DNA of 28,029 nucleotides from JABILX01 sp041648305 (GCA_041648305.1 JBAZPI010000006.1:1-28029), one strand, 5' to 3'. Positions 13,418 to 21,058 are shown, counted from the first letter of the stretch. Numbers and translations: made by a program. The notes: generated by a model not told the origin, from the letters alone.

Positions 13418-14626
13418 ATGGCTAAAAAAGTTGTCGGCGTGATTTTTGGAGGAAGAAGCGGCGAACATGAAGTTTCGCTTGTTTCAGCGACGAGCGTGAT
13501 CAAAGAAATGCCAAAGGACAAATACAGTGTTAAAGAAATTGGGATATCGAAAGATGGGAAGTGGTATGCAGGTGAAGCTGCCGCTAGCGGAGCCAAGGGG
13601 AGCGGAGCCAAGGGGAGCGGGGCCAAGGGGAGCGAGGCCGAGGGGAGCGGGGCCGGGCTGGTTGAGAAATTCAAATCTGGCGGTTTGGGCGAGGGTTTGA
13701 GCGGACTTACGCCCGTTTCATTCGAAGAGGCTCTCCGCGGATGTGATATTGCTTTTCCAGTTTTACATGGCCCCTTTGGCGAAGATGGGACAATCCAAGG
13801 ACTTTTTGAAATGATGGGAATTGCCTATGTCGGATGTGGAGTTTTGGCTTCAAGCGCATGTATGGACAAAATTGTCTGCAAGGACGTTTTAAATCAGGCT
13901 GGAATAAAAATCGTTCCTTATGTGAATTTTTTGCGAAGCGAGTGGACGGCGGGAGGGAAAGCTGTTTCGAAGGATGCCGCCGCGAAGATTATCGAGCGGA
14001 TTGAAAAAGAAATCGGATATCCGTGTTTCGTGAAACCTTCAAATATGGGGTCGTCTGTTGGGATATCGAAGGTTAAGGTACGCGATGGCAGAGAGGGTGG
14101 CCCTTCGTTGAAAGCAGCGATTGATCTTGCCGCGAAATTCGACAGCAGAATTTTAGTTGAGAAAAGCGTGAATGCTCGCGAGATTGAATGCGCTGTTCTT
14201 GGGAATGAAGAGGCTTTGGCCGCCGAGCTCGGTGAAATCTTGGTCGGTGGGGAATTTTATGACTACAACGATAAATATGTCGATGGGAAATCCAAGACTG
14301 TAATCCCGATTCCAGATCTTTCCGACGATGTTAAGGCGAACATCCAAGAGATGTGTTTGAGGGCATATAAAGCCATGGATTGTAGTGGGCTCGCTAGGGC
14401 TGATTGTTTTCTTGATCGTGATACCGGCGAAGTTTATTTGAATGAGATAAACACTTTGCCCGGTTTTACTTCGATAAGCATGTATCCGAAAATGTGGCAG
14501 GCTTCCGGCGTCAGTTATCCTGAATTGATCGACAGATTGATTCAGCTTGGCTTTGACCGCTTTGAAGAAAGGGCAAAAAATCAAATTAGCTTTGACAGCG
14601 GGAGTGACTGGTTTAAAGCTTCTTGA
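13418..14626 (+). CDS. ddl: D-alanine--D-alanine ligase
   Basis: The 402-residue ATP-grasp enzyme joins two D-alanines for peptidoglycan precursors. Visible are IFGGRSGEHEVSLVSA with Glu16, SNMGSSVGISKV (209-220, phosphate loop), EKSVNAREIECAVLG, the omega-loop FYDYNDKYVDGKSK, and LNEINTLPGFTSISMYP. The KY in the omega-loop corresponds to E. coli DdlB Lys215-Tyr216, which marks dipeptide ligases; VanA-type D-Ala-D-Lac ligases lack it. Residues 55-80 are an insert of about five GAKGS-like pentapeptides coded by 15-base tandem repeats, in a variable loop after ISKDGKWY. ATG 13418 is 9 bases after the dipeptidase stop. Confidence 0.94.
   Translation: MAKKVVGVIFGGRSGEHEVSLVSATSVIKEMPKDKYSVKEIGISKDGKWYAGEAAASGAKGSGAKGSGAKGSEAEGSGAGLVEKFKSGGLGEGLSGLTPVSFEEALRGCDIAFPVLHGPFGEDGTIQGLFEMMGIAYVGCGVLASSACMDKIVCKDVLNQAGIKIVPYVNFLRSEWTAGGKAVSKDAAAKIIERIEKEIGYPCFVKPSNMGSSVGISKVKVRDGREGGPSLKAAIDLAAKFDSRILVEKSVNAREIECAVLGNEEALAAELGEILVGGEFYDYNDKYVDGKSKTVIPIPDLSDDVKANIQEMCLRAYKAMDCSGLARADCFLDRDTGEVYLNEINTLPGFTSISMYPKMWQASGVSYPELIDRLIQLGFDRFEERAKNQISFDSGSDWFKAS
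13586..13657 (+). repeat. 15-base tandem repeat inside ddl
   Basis: Units AGCGGAGCCAAGGGG at 13586, 13601, 13616 (one change), 13631 (three changes) and a shortened fifth unit from 13646. They encode SGAKG-type pentapeptides in frame, so gain or loss of a unit keeps the ligase frame. Confidence 0.9.
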
Positions 14627-14817
14627 CGATATTTTCATCTCCAGGGTTGAAATTACATAATGCTTTGTGCGAGTGTTTTTTAGAACCAAAATTGACAGCT
14701 TGACAAAATACAGCAGTAGGCTCCGCGGCCGCCAGCTGCAGAAAAGTCTGGTAAAATGGGACGGTGGAGACTGGAGATGGAATGACTCAAATTGTGGGAA
14801 TTGCTGCAGAGACCCCC

Positions 14818-14847
14818 TTGACGATATGATTCAAGCTAAAGTATATT
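14818..14847 (+). promoter_or_regulatory. Promoter of the FtsA-like gene
   Basis: TTGACG (14818-14823), 18 bases, then TATATT (14842-14847): the best -35/-10 pair in the window. It lies 51 bases before the ATG at 14899. The rest of the 272-base gap from 14627 shows no gene I would support. Confidence 0.6.
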
Positions 14848-14898
14848 TATCGAGATTTTCCTGGGCCGAGAGAGCCAATCAGTCTAGCCAACCAATCG

Positions 14899-16152
14899 AT
14901 GTTTTTCTTTCATAAAAAAAAACCGCAATCTTCCGTGAACGGCAATTTTATTGCTCTTGATATTGGGACTGATGAGGTCAAGGCTTTGTTGGTCGAGAGT
15001 GACGGGAAAAAAGGTCATGTCAAAGGTTTTGGAAAGAAAAAACAGAAGCTTGGCGATATGCAAAGCGGGGCTGTCACAGATATCGCCGCCGTGATCGCGA
15101 ATTGTCATAGCGCTATTCGTGATGCGGAAAGAATGGCCGGCACTAGAGCTTTGCAGGTAATTATGGGAATCGGCGGCGAGTTGGTAAAGGGAGCGACAAC
15201 GACCGTTTCATATGTTCGCCGTGATCCGACTTCGAAAATCGATTTGGCTGAACTTAAAAATATCGTCCATAAAATTCAATGGAAGGCTTTTGACCAGGTT
15301 AGAAGCCAGCTTTCTTACGAAACCGGTTATAATGAGATCGACGTGAAGTTGGTCAATGCCGCGATTGTCGATGTGCGAATCGATGGCTACAAAGTCACTA
15401 ATCCAATCGGATTCCAGGGCAAAGAAGTGAGCGTAAGTATTTTTAACGCGTTCGCGCCGTTGGTTCATTACGGGGCTCTGCAAACTATTGCCGCTGAGAT
15501 TGACAAGGAACTTTTGGCGATTACCGCGGAGCCGTATGCGATTGCGCGCGCGCTGGACAATGACGACGGGAAATTCGGTGCGATTTTTATAGATGTGGGA
15601 GGCGGCACTACCGATATAGCCGTTGTGCGCGATGGGATGTTGGAAGGGACGAAAATGTTCACGCTTGGCGGGCGCACTTTTACAAAACGTCTTGCCCAGA
15701 GTTTGAATATTTCCTTCACTGAGGCCGATGAAATCAAGATCGCGTATGCCACCGACAAACTTGAAAAACAATCTCATAGAATCGTTCGCGAGGCGATGAA
15801 AAGCGATTGCGACGTTTGGCTTTCTGGAGTCGCTTTGACTCTGAGTGAATTTGAAAATATCGATATATTTCCTTCAAAAATTTTGTTGTGTGGGGGCGGA
15901 GCCAATTTACCTGAGATTCGTGAAGTTTTGGAATCGCGTGAATGGGTGCAATCTCTTCCTTTCGCGAAAAAACCACAAGTTGCCTACATAAACACAAAAT
16001 ATATTTCCAGTTTGATAGACGAGACGAAGGTTCTTAACCAGCCCGAAGACGTAACCCCGATGGCGCTTGCGCATTTGGGGCTTGAATTCATGAAGGAAGA
16101 GCAAGTTCTTTCTAAAGTACTCAAAAAAGTTGTGAGACTGATGCAAATTTGA
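14899..16152 (+). CDS. FtsA-like actin-fold ATPase (cell division or envelope assembly)
   Basis: The 417-residue product has the actin-fold ATPase motifs of the FtsA/PilM/MreB superfamily: phosphate-1 FIALDIGTDEVKALL (17-31), phosphate-2 FIDVGGGTTDIAVV (230-243) and adenosine motif LLCGGGANLP (329-338). The stretch at about 60-125 (ITDIA-like helix, ERMAGTRALQVIMGIGGE, then VSYVRRDP) matches the SHS2/1C domain of FtsA more than that of PilM. The C-terminal SKVLKKVVRLMQI can form an amphipathic helix, like the FtsA membrane-targeting sequence. No ftsZ is in view. The only co-oriented neighbour, 34 bases on, encodes a single-pass protein with an extracellular baseplate-J-like region, so the ATPase may drive or position that protein. 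Division FtsA or a pilus-type PilM are both possible. Confidence 0.75.
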   Translation: MFFFHKKKPQSSVNGNFIALDIGTDEVKALLVESDGKKGHVKGFGKKKQKLGDMQSGAVTDIAAVIANCHSAIRDAERMAGTRALQVIMGIGGELVKGATTTVSYVRRDPTSKIDLAELKNIVHKIQWKAFDQVRSQLSYETGYNEIDVKLVNAAIVDVRIDGYKVTNPIGFQGKEVSVSIFNAFAPLVHYGALQTIAAEIDKELLAITAEPYAIARALDNDDGKFGAIFIDVGGGTTDIAVVRDGMLEGTKMFTLGGRTFTKRLAQSLNISFTEADEIKIAYATDKLEKQSHRIVREAMKSDCDVWLSGVALTLSEFENIDIFPSKILLCGGGANLPEIREVLESREWVQSLPFAKKPQVAYINTKYISSLIDETKVLNQPEDVTPMALAHLGLEFMKEEQVLSKVLKKVVRLMQI

Positions 16153-16178
16153 TGCAAATTTAATGCGAATTTAATGCG
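16140..16178 (+). repeat. 11-base tandem repeat across the FtsA-like stop codon
   Basis: GATGCAAATTT, GATGCAAATTT, AATGCGAATTT and AATGCG follow one another. The TGA stop (16150-16152) is made by the junction of units one and two. Because 11 is not a multiple of three, unit number would change the C-terminal residues. Confidence 0.75.
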
Positions 16179-16186
16179 TTAAAAAA

Positions 16187-18175
16187 ATGTCCAAGGATAA
16201 GGAAAGAAAAAATCTGGAAAAACTGCACAAAAAGATTCAAAAGTCCGAAAAAGAATCTCTGGTTGAAGATATTCAGGTTCAATATAAGCAGCAAGTTAGT
16301 GATGAATTTGAAATTGCCGATGATAAAATCGACAAAAGCGAGGTTATTTCGGCAAAAAAAGTTGTTTATATAGAGATCGATGATGAGGTGACTACCGTTT
16401 ACGACAAAGTGCGCGACCTTAAAATGAAACATATTTATTTGGTTGTGCCTCGCCGGGCTGTTTTGTTTCAGAGTATTGTGAATTTGAAGATTTTAAAGAG
16501 GAAGGCTTCGGAGGATGGCAAGGGCTTGTACATTATCACGAACGACAAAAACGGGATTTATTTGGCGGAGCAGGTTGGATTGCCGGTGTATGACAAAGTT
16601 TCGACTGAGGGGAAACCGGTTTTATTTTCTTCAACTGAAGAAGATGAAAAACTTCGCATTACGCCTCTGAAGGCCACCGTAAACGCTGTTATTGATGAGG
16701 CGCCGACGCGCAGGACCGAGCGGAAATTGTCTATTTCCGAGATTTTAAGTTTCAAGAGAGATAAAAAATCGATATTGGGCGTCAAAAAACTGAGCGATGT
16801 TAAGCCAAAACCTTTTCCTTTTGGATTGGGCGGCGGTGGTGGGGGCGGGGGTAGCGGCGGGGATGTCGCCAAAGAGGCCGAAGTCAAAGCGAAAAAAGAA
16901 GAAAAAATCCGAAAACATAGATTGGTTCTTGTCGCTCCAAACAAGCAGGCGTTAATCGGGCTTGCTGCTGTGAGTATTTTGATTTTGATGGTTATTTTTT
17001 ATGTGGCTCTGCCTGGCGCGACTCTTTATTTGACTCCGTCCGCGAGCGTCCTTGAAAAATCCGTGAATGTGACGTTGGCCGAATACGAGAAAAACAAGGC
17101 CGAGCTTGAGGCCGGGGCTCCTCATATGATCGCCAGTTATCAAGTAACTGCCAAAGTTGAAAGGAGCGCGATTCACTTTGCGACCGGGAAAGAGTTGTCG
17201 TCTAATGCTTCGAACGCCAGCGGGAATATAACGATTATAAATACTGCAGGTTACGAGTGGCCGCTTGTCGCGACGACGCGATTCCAGACCAATGAAGGGC
17301 TTGTGTTCAGAATTCCGGAGGAGATTTTGGTGCCGGCCGCGACGAGCACAGGGCCGGGGAAGGTTGATGTGTATGTTGTGGCCGATAGTGTTGATGCGTT
17401 CGGACAGATTGTGGGAGAGAAAGGGAATATAGGCCCGACCAAGTTTTTCCTTCCCGGTTTAAAGGATTCAAGCAGGAGCGTCTTGTACGCGGAAAGCAAA
17501 ACGGATATGAAGGGTGGCGTCACCGACTACACCACTTTTGTTTCTGACGAAGATATCGAAGCCGCTAAATTAAAATTAAAAGAAGTCCTATACAAAGCCG
17601 TTGACGAAGAATTGAACAAAGAAGTCGACAAAAAGAATGATCTTGCGGAGGCGGATTACATTCTTTTGGTTGGTGAAGGAGCAGTATGGACAGGCGACGT
17701 TACCGTGAATCCCGTCACGACTGTTTCCGGGCAAGGGGTGGATCAATTTGAGGTTTCAGGCTATTTGACCGCTTCCGGTTATTGTTACAGCAAATCTGAA
17801 ATGACCGCTATGCTGACTCAAGAATTGATGCTCAAAAAAAGTCCGCAGAAGAAACTTGTAAAAGTTAACGAAGATACTATTACTTACAGAATTTTTGAGA
17901 AGGATTCAGTATGGAATAAAATTAAAATCACCGCAAATATTAAGGGTATTGAGGAGTTTGATATAGACCCCGAGAAGGAAAACGGCGCTCGCCTGATCAA
18001 TAAAATCAAGGAGCACATTCTCGGCAAGAATATTACGGATGCGAAGAATTACATTCAAAATCTTCCTGAAATTAATAAAGTCGAAATAGACAGTTGGCCC
18101 GCGTGGTCGCCCACCATCCCGAGTGTTCCTGACAATATTGATATTGAGGTAAGAGACGCGGTGACGGTTGAATAG
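16187..18175 (+). CDS. Single-pass membrane protein with baseplate-J-like extracellular region
   Basis: The 662-residue product starts with a charged helical segment (1-50). A cytoplasmic domain of about 55-170 follows, with IYLVVPRRAVLFQSIVNLKILKR, a stretch I recall from unnamed Patescibacteria proteins. Next comes a linker with eight consecutive glycines (215-222), a Lys/Glu stretch (228-245) and one transmembrane helix (254-275). The remaining 385 residues would lie outside: GATLYLTPSAS, then strand-rich sequence with WPLVATTRFQTNEGLVFRIP and GNIGPTKFFLPGLKDSSRS. That resembles the baseplate J-like family of contractile tails, known as stand-alone membrane proteins in CPR genomes. Function is not established. 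The FtsA-like gene sits directly upstream, and spacing supports one operon. Start ATG 16187 follows an A-run and no Shine-Dalgarno sequence. Confidence 0.65.
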   Translation: MSKDKERKNLEKLHKKIQKSEKESLVEDIQVQYKQQVSDEFEIADDKIDKSEVISAKKVVYIEIDDEVTTVYDKVRDLKMKHIYLVVPRRAVLFQSIVNLKILKRKASEDGKGLYIITNDKNGIYLAEQVGLPVYDKVSTEGKPVLFSSTEEDEKLRITPLKATVNAVIDEAPTRRTERKLSISEILSFKRDKKSILGVKKLSDVKPKPFPFGLGGGGGGGGSGGDVAKEAEVKAKKEEKIRKHRLVLVAPNKQALIGLAAVSILILMVIFYVALPGATLYLTPSASVLEKSVNVTLAEYEKNKAELEAGAPHMIASYQVTAKVERSAIHFATGKELSSNASNASGNITIINTAGYEWPLVATTRFQTNEGLVFRIPEEILVPAATSTGPGKVDVYVVADSVDAFGQIVGEKGNIGPTKFFLPGLKDSSRSVLYAESKTDMKGGVTDYTTFVSDEDIEAAKLKLKEVLYKAVDEELNKEVDKKNDLAEADYILLVGEGAVWTGDVTVNPVTTVSGQGVDQFEVSGYLTASGYCYSKSEMTAMLTQELMLKKSPQKKLVKVNEDTITYRIFEKDSVWNKIKITANIKGIEEFDIDPEKENGARLINKIKEHILGKNITDAKNYIQNLPEINKVEIDSWPAWSPTIPSVPDNIDIEVRDAVTVE

Positions 18176-18237
18176 GGGGTGGGTTGGGCTGCAGATTAGG
18201 CCGCCGAGTAAATTTTGTGTTTTTTGGAGATGGTTTA

Positions 18238-18246
18238 TGGTATAAT
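18238..18246 (+). promoter_or_regulatory. Extended -10 promoter for the secreted beta-repeat protein
   Basis: TG-G-TATAAT with a weak -35 region, 42 bases before ATG 18289. The perfect -10 hexamer with the TGn extension makes this a good promoter candidate. Confidence 0.55.
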
Positions 18247-18288
18247 TATCTGTAGATTTGAAATAAAAATTTTTAACACCTTATTCTT

Positions 18289-19371
18289 ATGATTAAAAAA
18301 GCTTTGGTTTCGGCTTGGATTTCTGTTTTGGCAGGCATGTTTTTATTTGCGATAAGCACCGCATTTGGGGTGCAAGTTCCGAGTGACGTTCCGCCTGCAG
18401 GATTGGTAACTCCGACGTTTAGTGGGATAGAGGTTGGTACTGCATGGGCAAAGTTACAGATGGTGAATGTATTAGATGTGAAAGGAAACATTACTAATTC
18501 AATACCATTTACAGCTGTGACTGTGAATGATGCTATGGAAGTTGTTGATAAGCTTATTGTGGATGGTGCAACAGAATTGTATAGTGGACTAGGAGTTGTA
18601 GGAGATACTTTATTGAATGGCGGTGTAATTATTGCTGGCGAAATATCTAGGACTGGTAATGATCCTGTTACTATAAATGACGATTTAACCGTTTTCCAGC
18701 AGTTAGATGTTACTTCAGACACATCTCTCGGCGGTAATGTTGGTATTGCTGCCGACAAAATTCTTACTGTTGATAATATCGAAACGAATTCTGGTCACTT
18801 AAATGTTGATTTCAATTCTCCTGTGAAATTTAACGATGGTGCCACTTTTACTATCGTTCCGAGTTTTCCAGCTGGTGAAATAGTTCAATTTTCTAAAATT
18901 GACGTATTGACGGAAATAGCAAATCCTAATTTAGGCATGAGTTTTGTGAAAATCAACGATCTACAAGGTTTATATGTTACTGGTCCAATACAACTGGATG
19001 GTAATATTTCTAATTACAATCTGAATACAGTGGAGATTAATGATGGTTTAAAGGTTGTCGGTGCCGCAACCGCAAAAAGTTTTGGAACTTATACGTTCAG
19101 GGAGTCCGTCTATGGCACTCTATCTGGAACTGGAACTGGAACTGGATTTAAGCTTTTTTCTTGTAATGTTGGTGAACAGGCGGTTTCCTGTTATGGCAAT
19201 GCTTATTCAAGTGTTCCGACTGTTGGAGATTTTTATTCTGGACAAACTTATGATGTCTATATGACTGGTCTCTACCCGTATTATGGCTGGTGCATGGTTA
19301 ATTACAAAAATGCATCTGCGTCAACCAGATACATTAAAGCTGGAGCGCTTTGTTACAATCCCGGTATCTAG
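18289..19371 (+). CDS. Secreted beta-repeat protein of unknown function
   Basis: The 360-residue product starts with a signal peptide (MIKKALVSAWISVLAGMFLFAISTAFG, about 27 residues). The mature part is rich in Val, Asn, Asp, Gly and Thr with loose repeats such as TVNDAMEVVDKLIVDGAT, TINDDLTVFQQLDVTSDTS and EINDGLKVVGAATAKS, suggesting a beta-helix or fibre-like stack. A GTGTGTG stretch (about 281-287) separates it from a C-terminal domain of about 75 residues with four Cys (LFSC, VSCYG, WCMVNY, ALCYN) that may form disulfides. Overall it resembles tail-fibre or adhesin architecture. I recognise no named family. It is more AT-rich than ddl or ftsA-like. The stop overlaps the convergent lipoprotein gene by four bases. 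Confidence 0.7.
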   Translation: MIKKALVSAWISVLAGMFLFAISTAFGVQVPSDVPPAGLVTPTFSGIEVGTAWAKLQMVNVLDVKGNITNSIPFTAVTVNDAMEVVDKLIVDGATELYSGLGVVGDTLLNGGVIIAGEISRTGNDPVTINDDLTVFQQLDVTSDTSLGGNVGIAADKILTVDNIETNSGHLNVDFNSPVKFNDGATFTIVPSFPAGEIVQFSKIDVLTEIANPNLGMSFVKINDLQGLYVTGPIQLDGNISNYNLNTVEINDGLKVVGAATAKSFGTYTFRESVYGTLSGTGTGTGFKLFSCNVGEQAVSCYGNAYSSVPTVGDFYSGQTYDVYMTGLYPYYGWCMVNYKNASASTRYIKAGALCYNPGI

Positions 19372-19946
19372 TTCGCAACGCTAGATTTACATTTATCAAC
19401 TAACATTTCTTCGCCTATTTCTTCGCAAAGAGATGGATTTTCTTTTGCCAGTTCTGTTATCACGTCAAACTTGCAGCTGGATTTTTGGTTTTCATCCTCG
19501 ATTTTATCGCATATCGTGTAATCTTTTTTGTCATACGCTTCCTGTTGAAGTTTTAATCGATCCGTATCTTCTGTTTTGAGTTTCAATTTCTTTTCGACTA
19601 TGGTTTCGCAGTTCTCTTTATATCTTTCCAATTTTATTTTTCCACACAATGATTCGTCCATTTTTTCAATCGCTTCGCTGGTGAGGCGGTCCGCTTCTAT
19701 AACTTTGACGCACTCTTCTTTTTTAGTACTGTCCGTAATTTCTTCACACATCTCCAAGTCCCCGGAATTTATGGCGTTTTCAAGCAACCTGCCGTCCAAT
19801 ATAGTGTCAGCGGTGACTTCTACCGGTTCGGTTGGTTCCGTGCTTTTATCTTCATTTTTTTCTTTAAAAAGCCCGCAACCGCTTAAACCGCCCAAGAGCG
19901 TCGCGAATAATATTATTGCCAAACATGTTAGTAGCATTTTTTTCAT
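19368..19946 (-). CDS. Lipoprotein with four C-x11-C helical repeats
   Basis: The 192-residue product begins with a lipoprotein signal ending in LSGC (Cys24), so it is exported and lipid-anchored. The mature part has four units, each with two cysteines exactly 12 positions apart: Cys67/79, 101/113, 146/158 and 174/186, with a pattern C-x2-I-x8-C and Lys/Glu-rich helices around them. The cysteine pairs probably form disulfides joining two helices per unit. Similar LCxxI...C repeats occur in unnamed exported proteins of archaea and CPR bacteria, as far as I recall. Function unknown. The leader TAACCAAATTCCTATGA is shared with the lipoprotein gene at 23227. Confidence 0.75.
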   Translation of the reverse strand: MKKMLLTCLAIILFATLLGGLSGCGLFKEKNEDKSTEPTEPVEVTADTILDGRLLENAINSGDLEMCEEITDSTKKEECVKVIEADRLTSEAIEKMDESLCGKIKLERYKENCETIVEKKLKLKTEDTDRLKLQQEAYDKKDYTICDKIEDENQKSSCKFDVITELAKENPSLCEEIGEEMLVDKCKSSVAN

Positions 19947-20007
19947 AGGAATTTGGTTATGAGGGTTTTATAAAGGCCATTTTTTTGCAAGGTTGAGTTG
20001 GAGCTGC

Positions 20008-20841
20008 TTATAGCCCGAGGTTCTTTCTGATTTCCTCCGCTTTCTTATCGTCCGCCTGCTTCATTTGAGTTTGCTCAACTTCTCTCTCGAGTTCCATCCA
20101 CTCCTGATAGTGTTGGTCAGCCAACTTCTCCAGTTGCGGGACGTGTTTCTTTGAGAGAGCGGCGAATTTCTGTTTCTCTTCTTCGAAAATGCGAACCAAT
20201 TCGTCGATTTGTTCCTGCTTGAGCTTCGGAATCGATTCAACAATTTTCTTTTTCTCGTCTTTTGAGAGAGAGATTGAACCTGCGAGAAGTCTAATAAATT
20301 TACTTTCGTCGAATTTCAAATTGTGAGCCGGACATTTTACCTTTAACTCCCTTGGAAGTTTGGTTCCAATCTGGAAGTTTGCCGGAGTGGTATCCTCTTG
20401 TGGCGGCATTCCTCCCTGTTGCCCGCCCTGCGGATAGCCTCCTTGTGGGTATCCCCCCTGTGGGTATCCCCCCTGTGGGTATGCCCCTGGCGGAGGTGGT
20501 GGATATGCGCCTGCACCTGGATATTGTGGGTAGCCGCCGTAGTATGGCTGCTGTGGGTAACCGCCCTGCGGATAGCCGCCCTGCGGGTAGCCTCCTTGTG
20601 GATATGCCCCTGGCGGAGGTGGTGGATATCCTCCTGGGGGTGGCATCGGATAGCCTCCTGCTTGTGGTGCGGCTTGTGGTGGAGGTGGTGGCATGCCGCC
20701 TCCTGGAGGAGGTTGCGGTAGTGGTGGAGTTGGCGCGCTACTTTTCGCCGGTGGTGGTGGTGGAGGGGTCGGAGGGGTAGCGCCTGCTCCTGCACCTGCT
20801 CCTTGTGATTGAGCTGATTGGTCTTTCTTTTGGTCGTCCAT
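20008..20841 (-). CDS. Proline/glycine/tyrosine-repeat protein with helical C-terminus
   Basis: The 277-residue product has no signal peptide. Residues 14-60 are Gly/Ala and then poly-proline runs. Residues 63-143 are repeats of GGYPQ, GGYPPPPPGAYPQ and related units, including a twofold block PPPPPGAYPQGGYPQGGYPQ (74-93 and 115-134). Residues 155-277 are a compact-looking charged helical domain (LPRELKVKCPAHNLKFDESK, ISLSKDEKKKIVESIPKL, long Glu/Lys helices) with a single Cys170. The tail resembles intrinsically disordered Gly-Tyr-Pro-Gln sequences such as those in annexin A7 and rhodopsin tails, which can self-associate. No family is recognised. The gene is monocistronic with a plausible promoter at 20874-20902. 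Confidence 0.75.
   Translation of the reverse strand: MDDQKKDQSAQSQGAGAGAGATPPTPPPPPPAKSSAPTPPLPQPPPGGGMPPPPPQAAPQAGGYPMPPPGGYPPPPPGAYPQGGYPQGGYPQGGYPQQPYYGGYPQYPGAGAYPPPPPGAYPQGGYPQGGYPQGGYPQGGQQGGMPPQEDTTPANFQIGTKLPRELKVKCPAHNLKFDESKFIRLLAGSISLSKDEKKKIVESIPKLKQEQIDELVRIFEEEKQKFAALSKKHVPQLEKLADQHYQEWMELEREVEQTQMKQADDKKAEEIRKNLGL
20413..20655. repeat. Short tandem repeats coding GGYPQ units
   Basis: Repeats of about 12 bases (CCACCTTGTGGGTATC type on the plus strand) occur in two blocks, near 20413-20490 and 20560-20655, separated by a less regular stretch. They keep the reading frame of the minus-strand gene. Confidence 0.75.
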
Positions 20842-20873
20842 AATTAATTTGATTATTTGGTCTTTGGTTTGTG

Positions 20874-20902
20874 ATCTTAGTTTATTTTACCTTTTTTTTC
20901 AA
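20874..20902 (-). promoter_or_regulatory. Possible promoter of the GYPQ-repeat gene
   Basis: On the minus strand TTGAAA (20902-20897), 17 bases, then TAAGAT (20879-20874), 33 bases before ATG 20841. Confidence 0.4.
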
Positions 20903-20973
20903 TCGAAAACTAGACTTTTTAATATTTTGTGGTTAGAATCCCTATCGCTTTTTGAAAATTTGGTTGTTATTTC

Positions 20974-21008
20974 GGGCGATTAGCAACGCTTCGCGATTGC
21001 TAATGCCC
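20974..21008. other. Imperfect hairpin beginning with the tRNA-Val 5' sequence
   Basis: GGGC-G-ATTAGCAA and TTGCTAAT-GCCC pair around CGCTTCGCGA-like centre, with one bulge. Its first bases, CGGGCGATTAGC at 20973-20984, are identical to 21058-21069 at the tRNA-Val start. A second hairpin, GAAAAAGT-AA-ACTTTTTC, lies at 21025-21042. Function unknown. Confidence 0.5.
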
Positions 21009-21058
21009 TACGTTCAGATCTCGTGAAAAAGTAAACTTTTTCATTCGGTCTTCACTCC

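Noticed and set aside
11529..14626. Glycopeptide resistance operon
   Set aside because: The ligase has the dipeptide-type Lys-Tyr omega-loop and there is no vanH, vanRS or D-Lac ligase; only the dipeptidase is VanX-like.
14667..14915. 82-residue plus-strand frame before the FtsA-like gene
   Set aside because: Starts with GTG, overlaps the FtsA-like start, contains that gene's promoter and has no recognisable family.
18273..18758. 161-residue minus-strand frame opposite the secreted beta-repeat protein
   Set aside because: Ser/Thr/Pro-rich shadow of the real gene, which has a signal peptide and a strong promoter.
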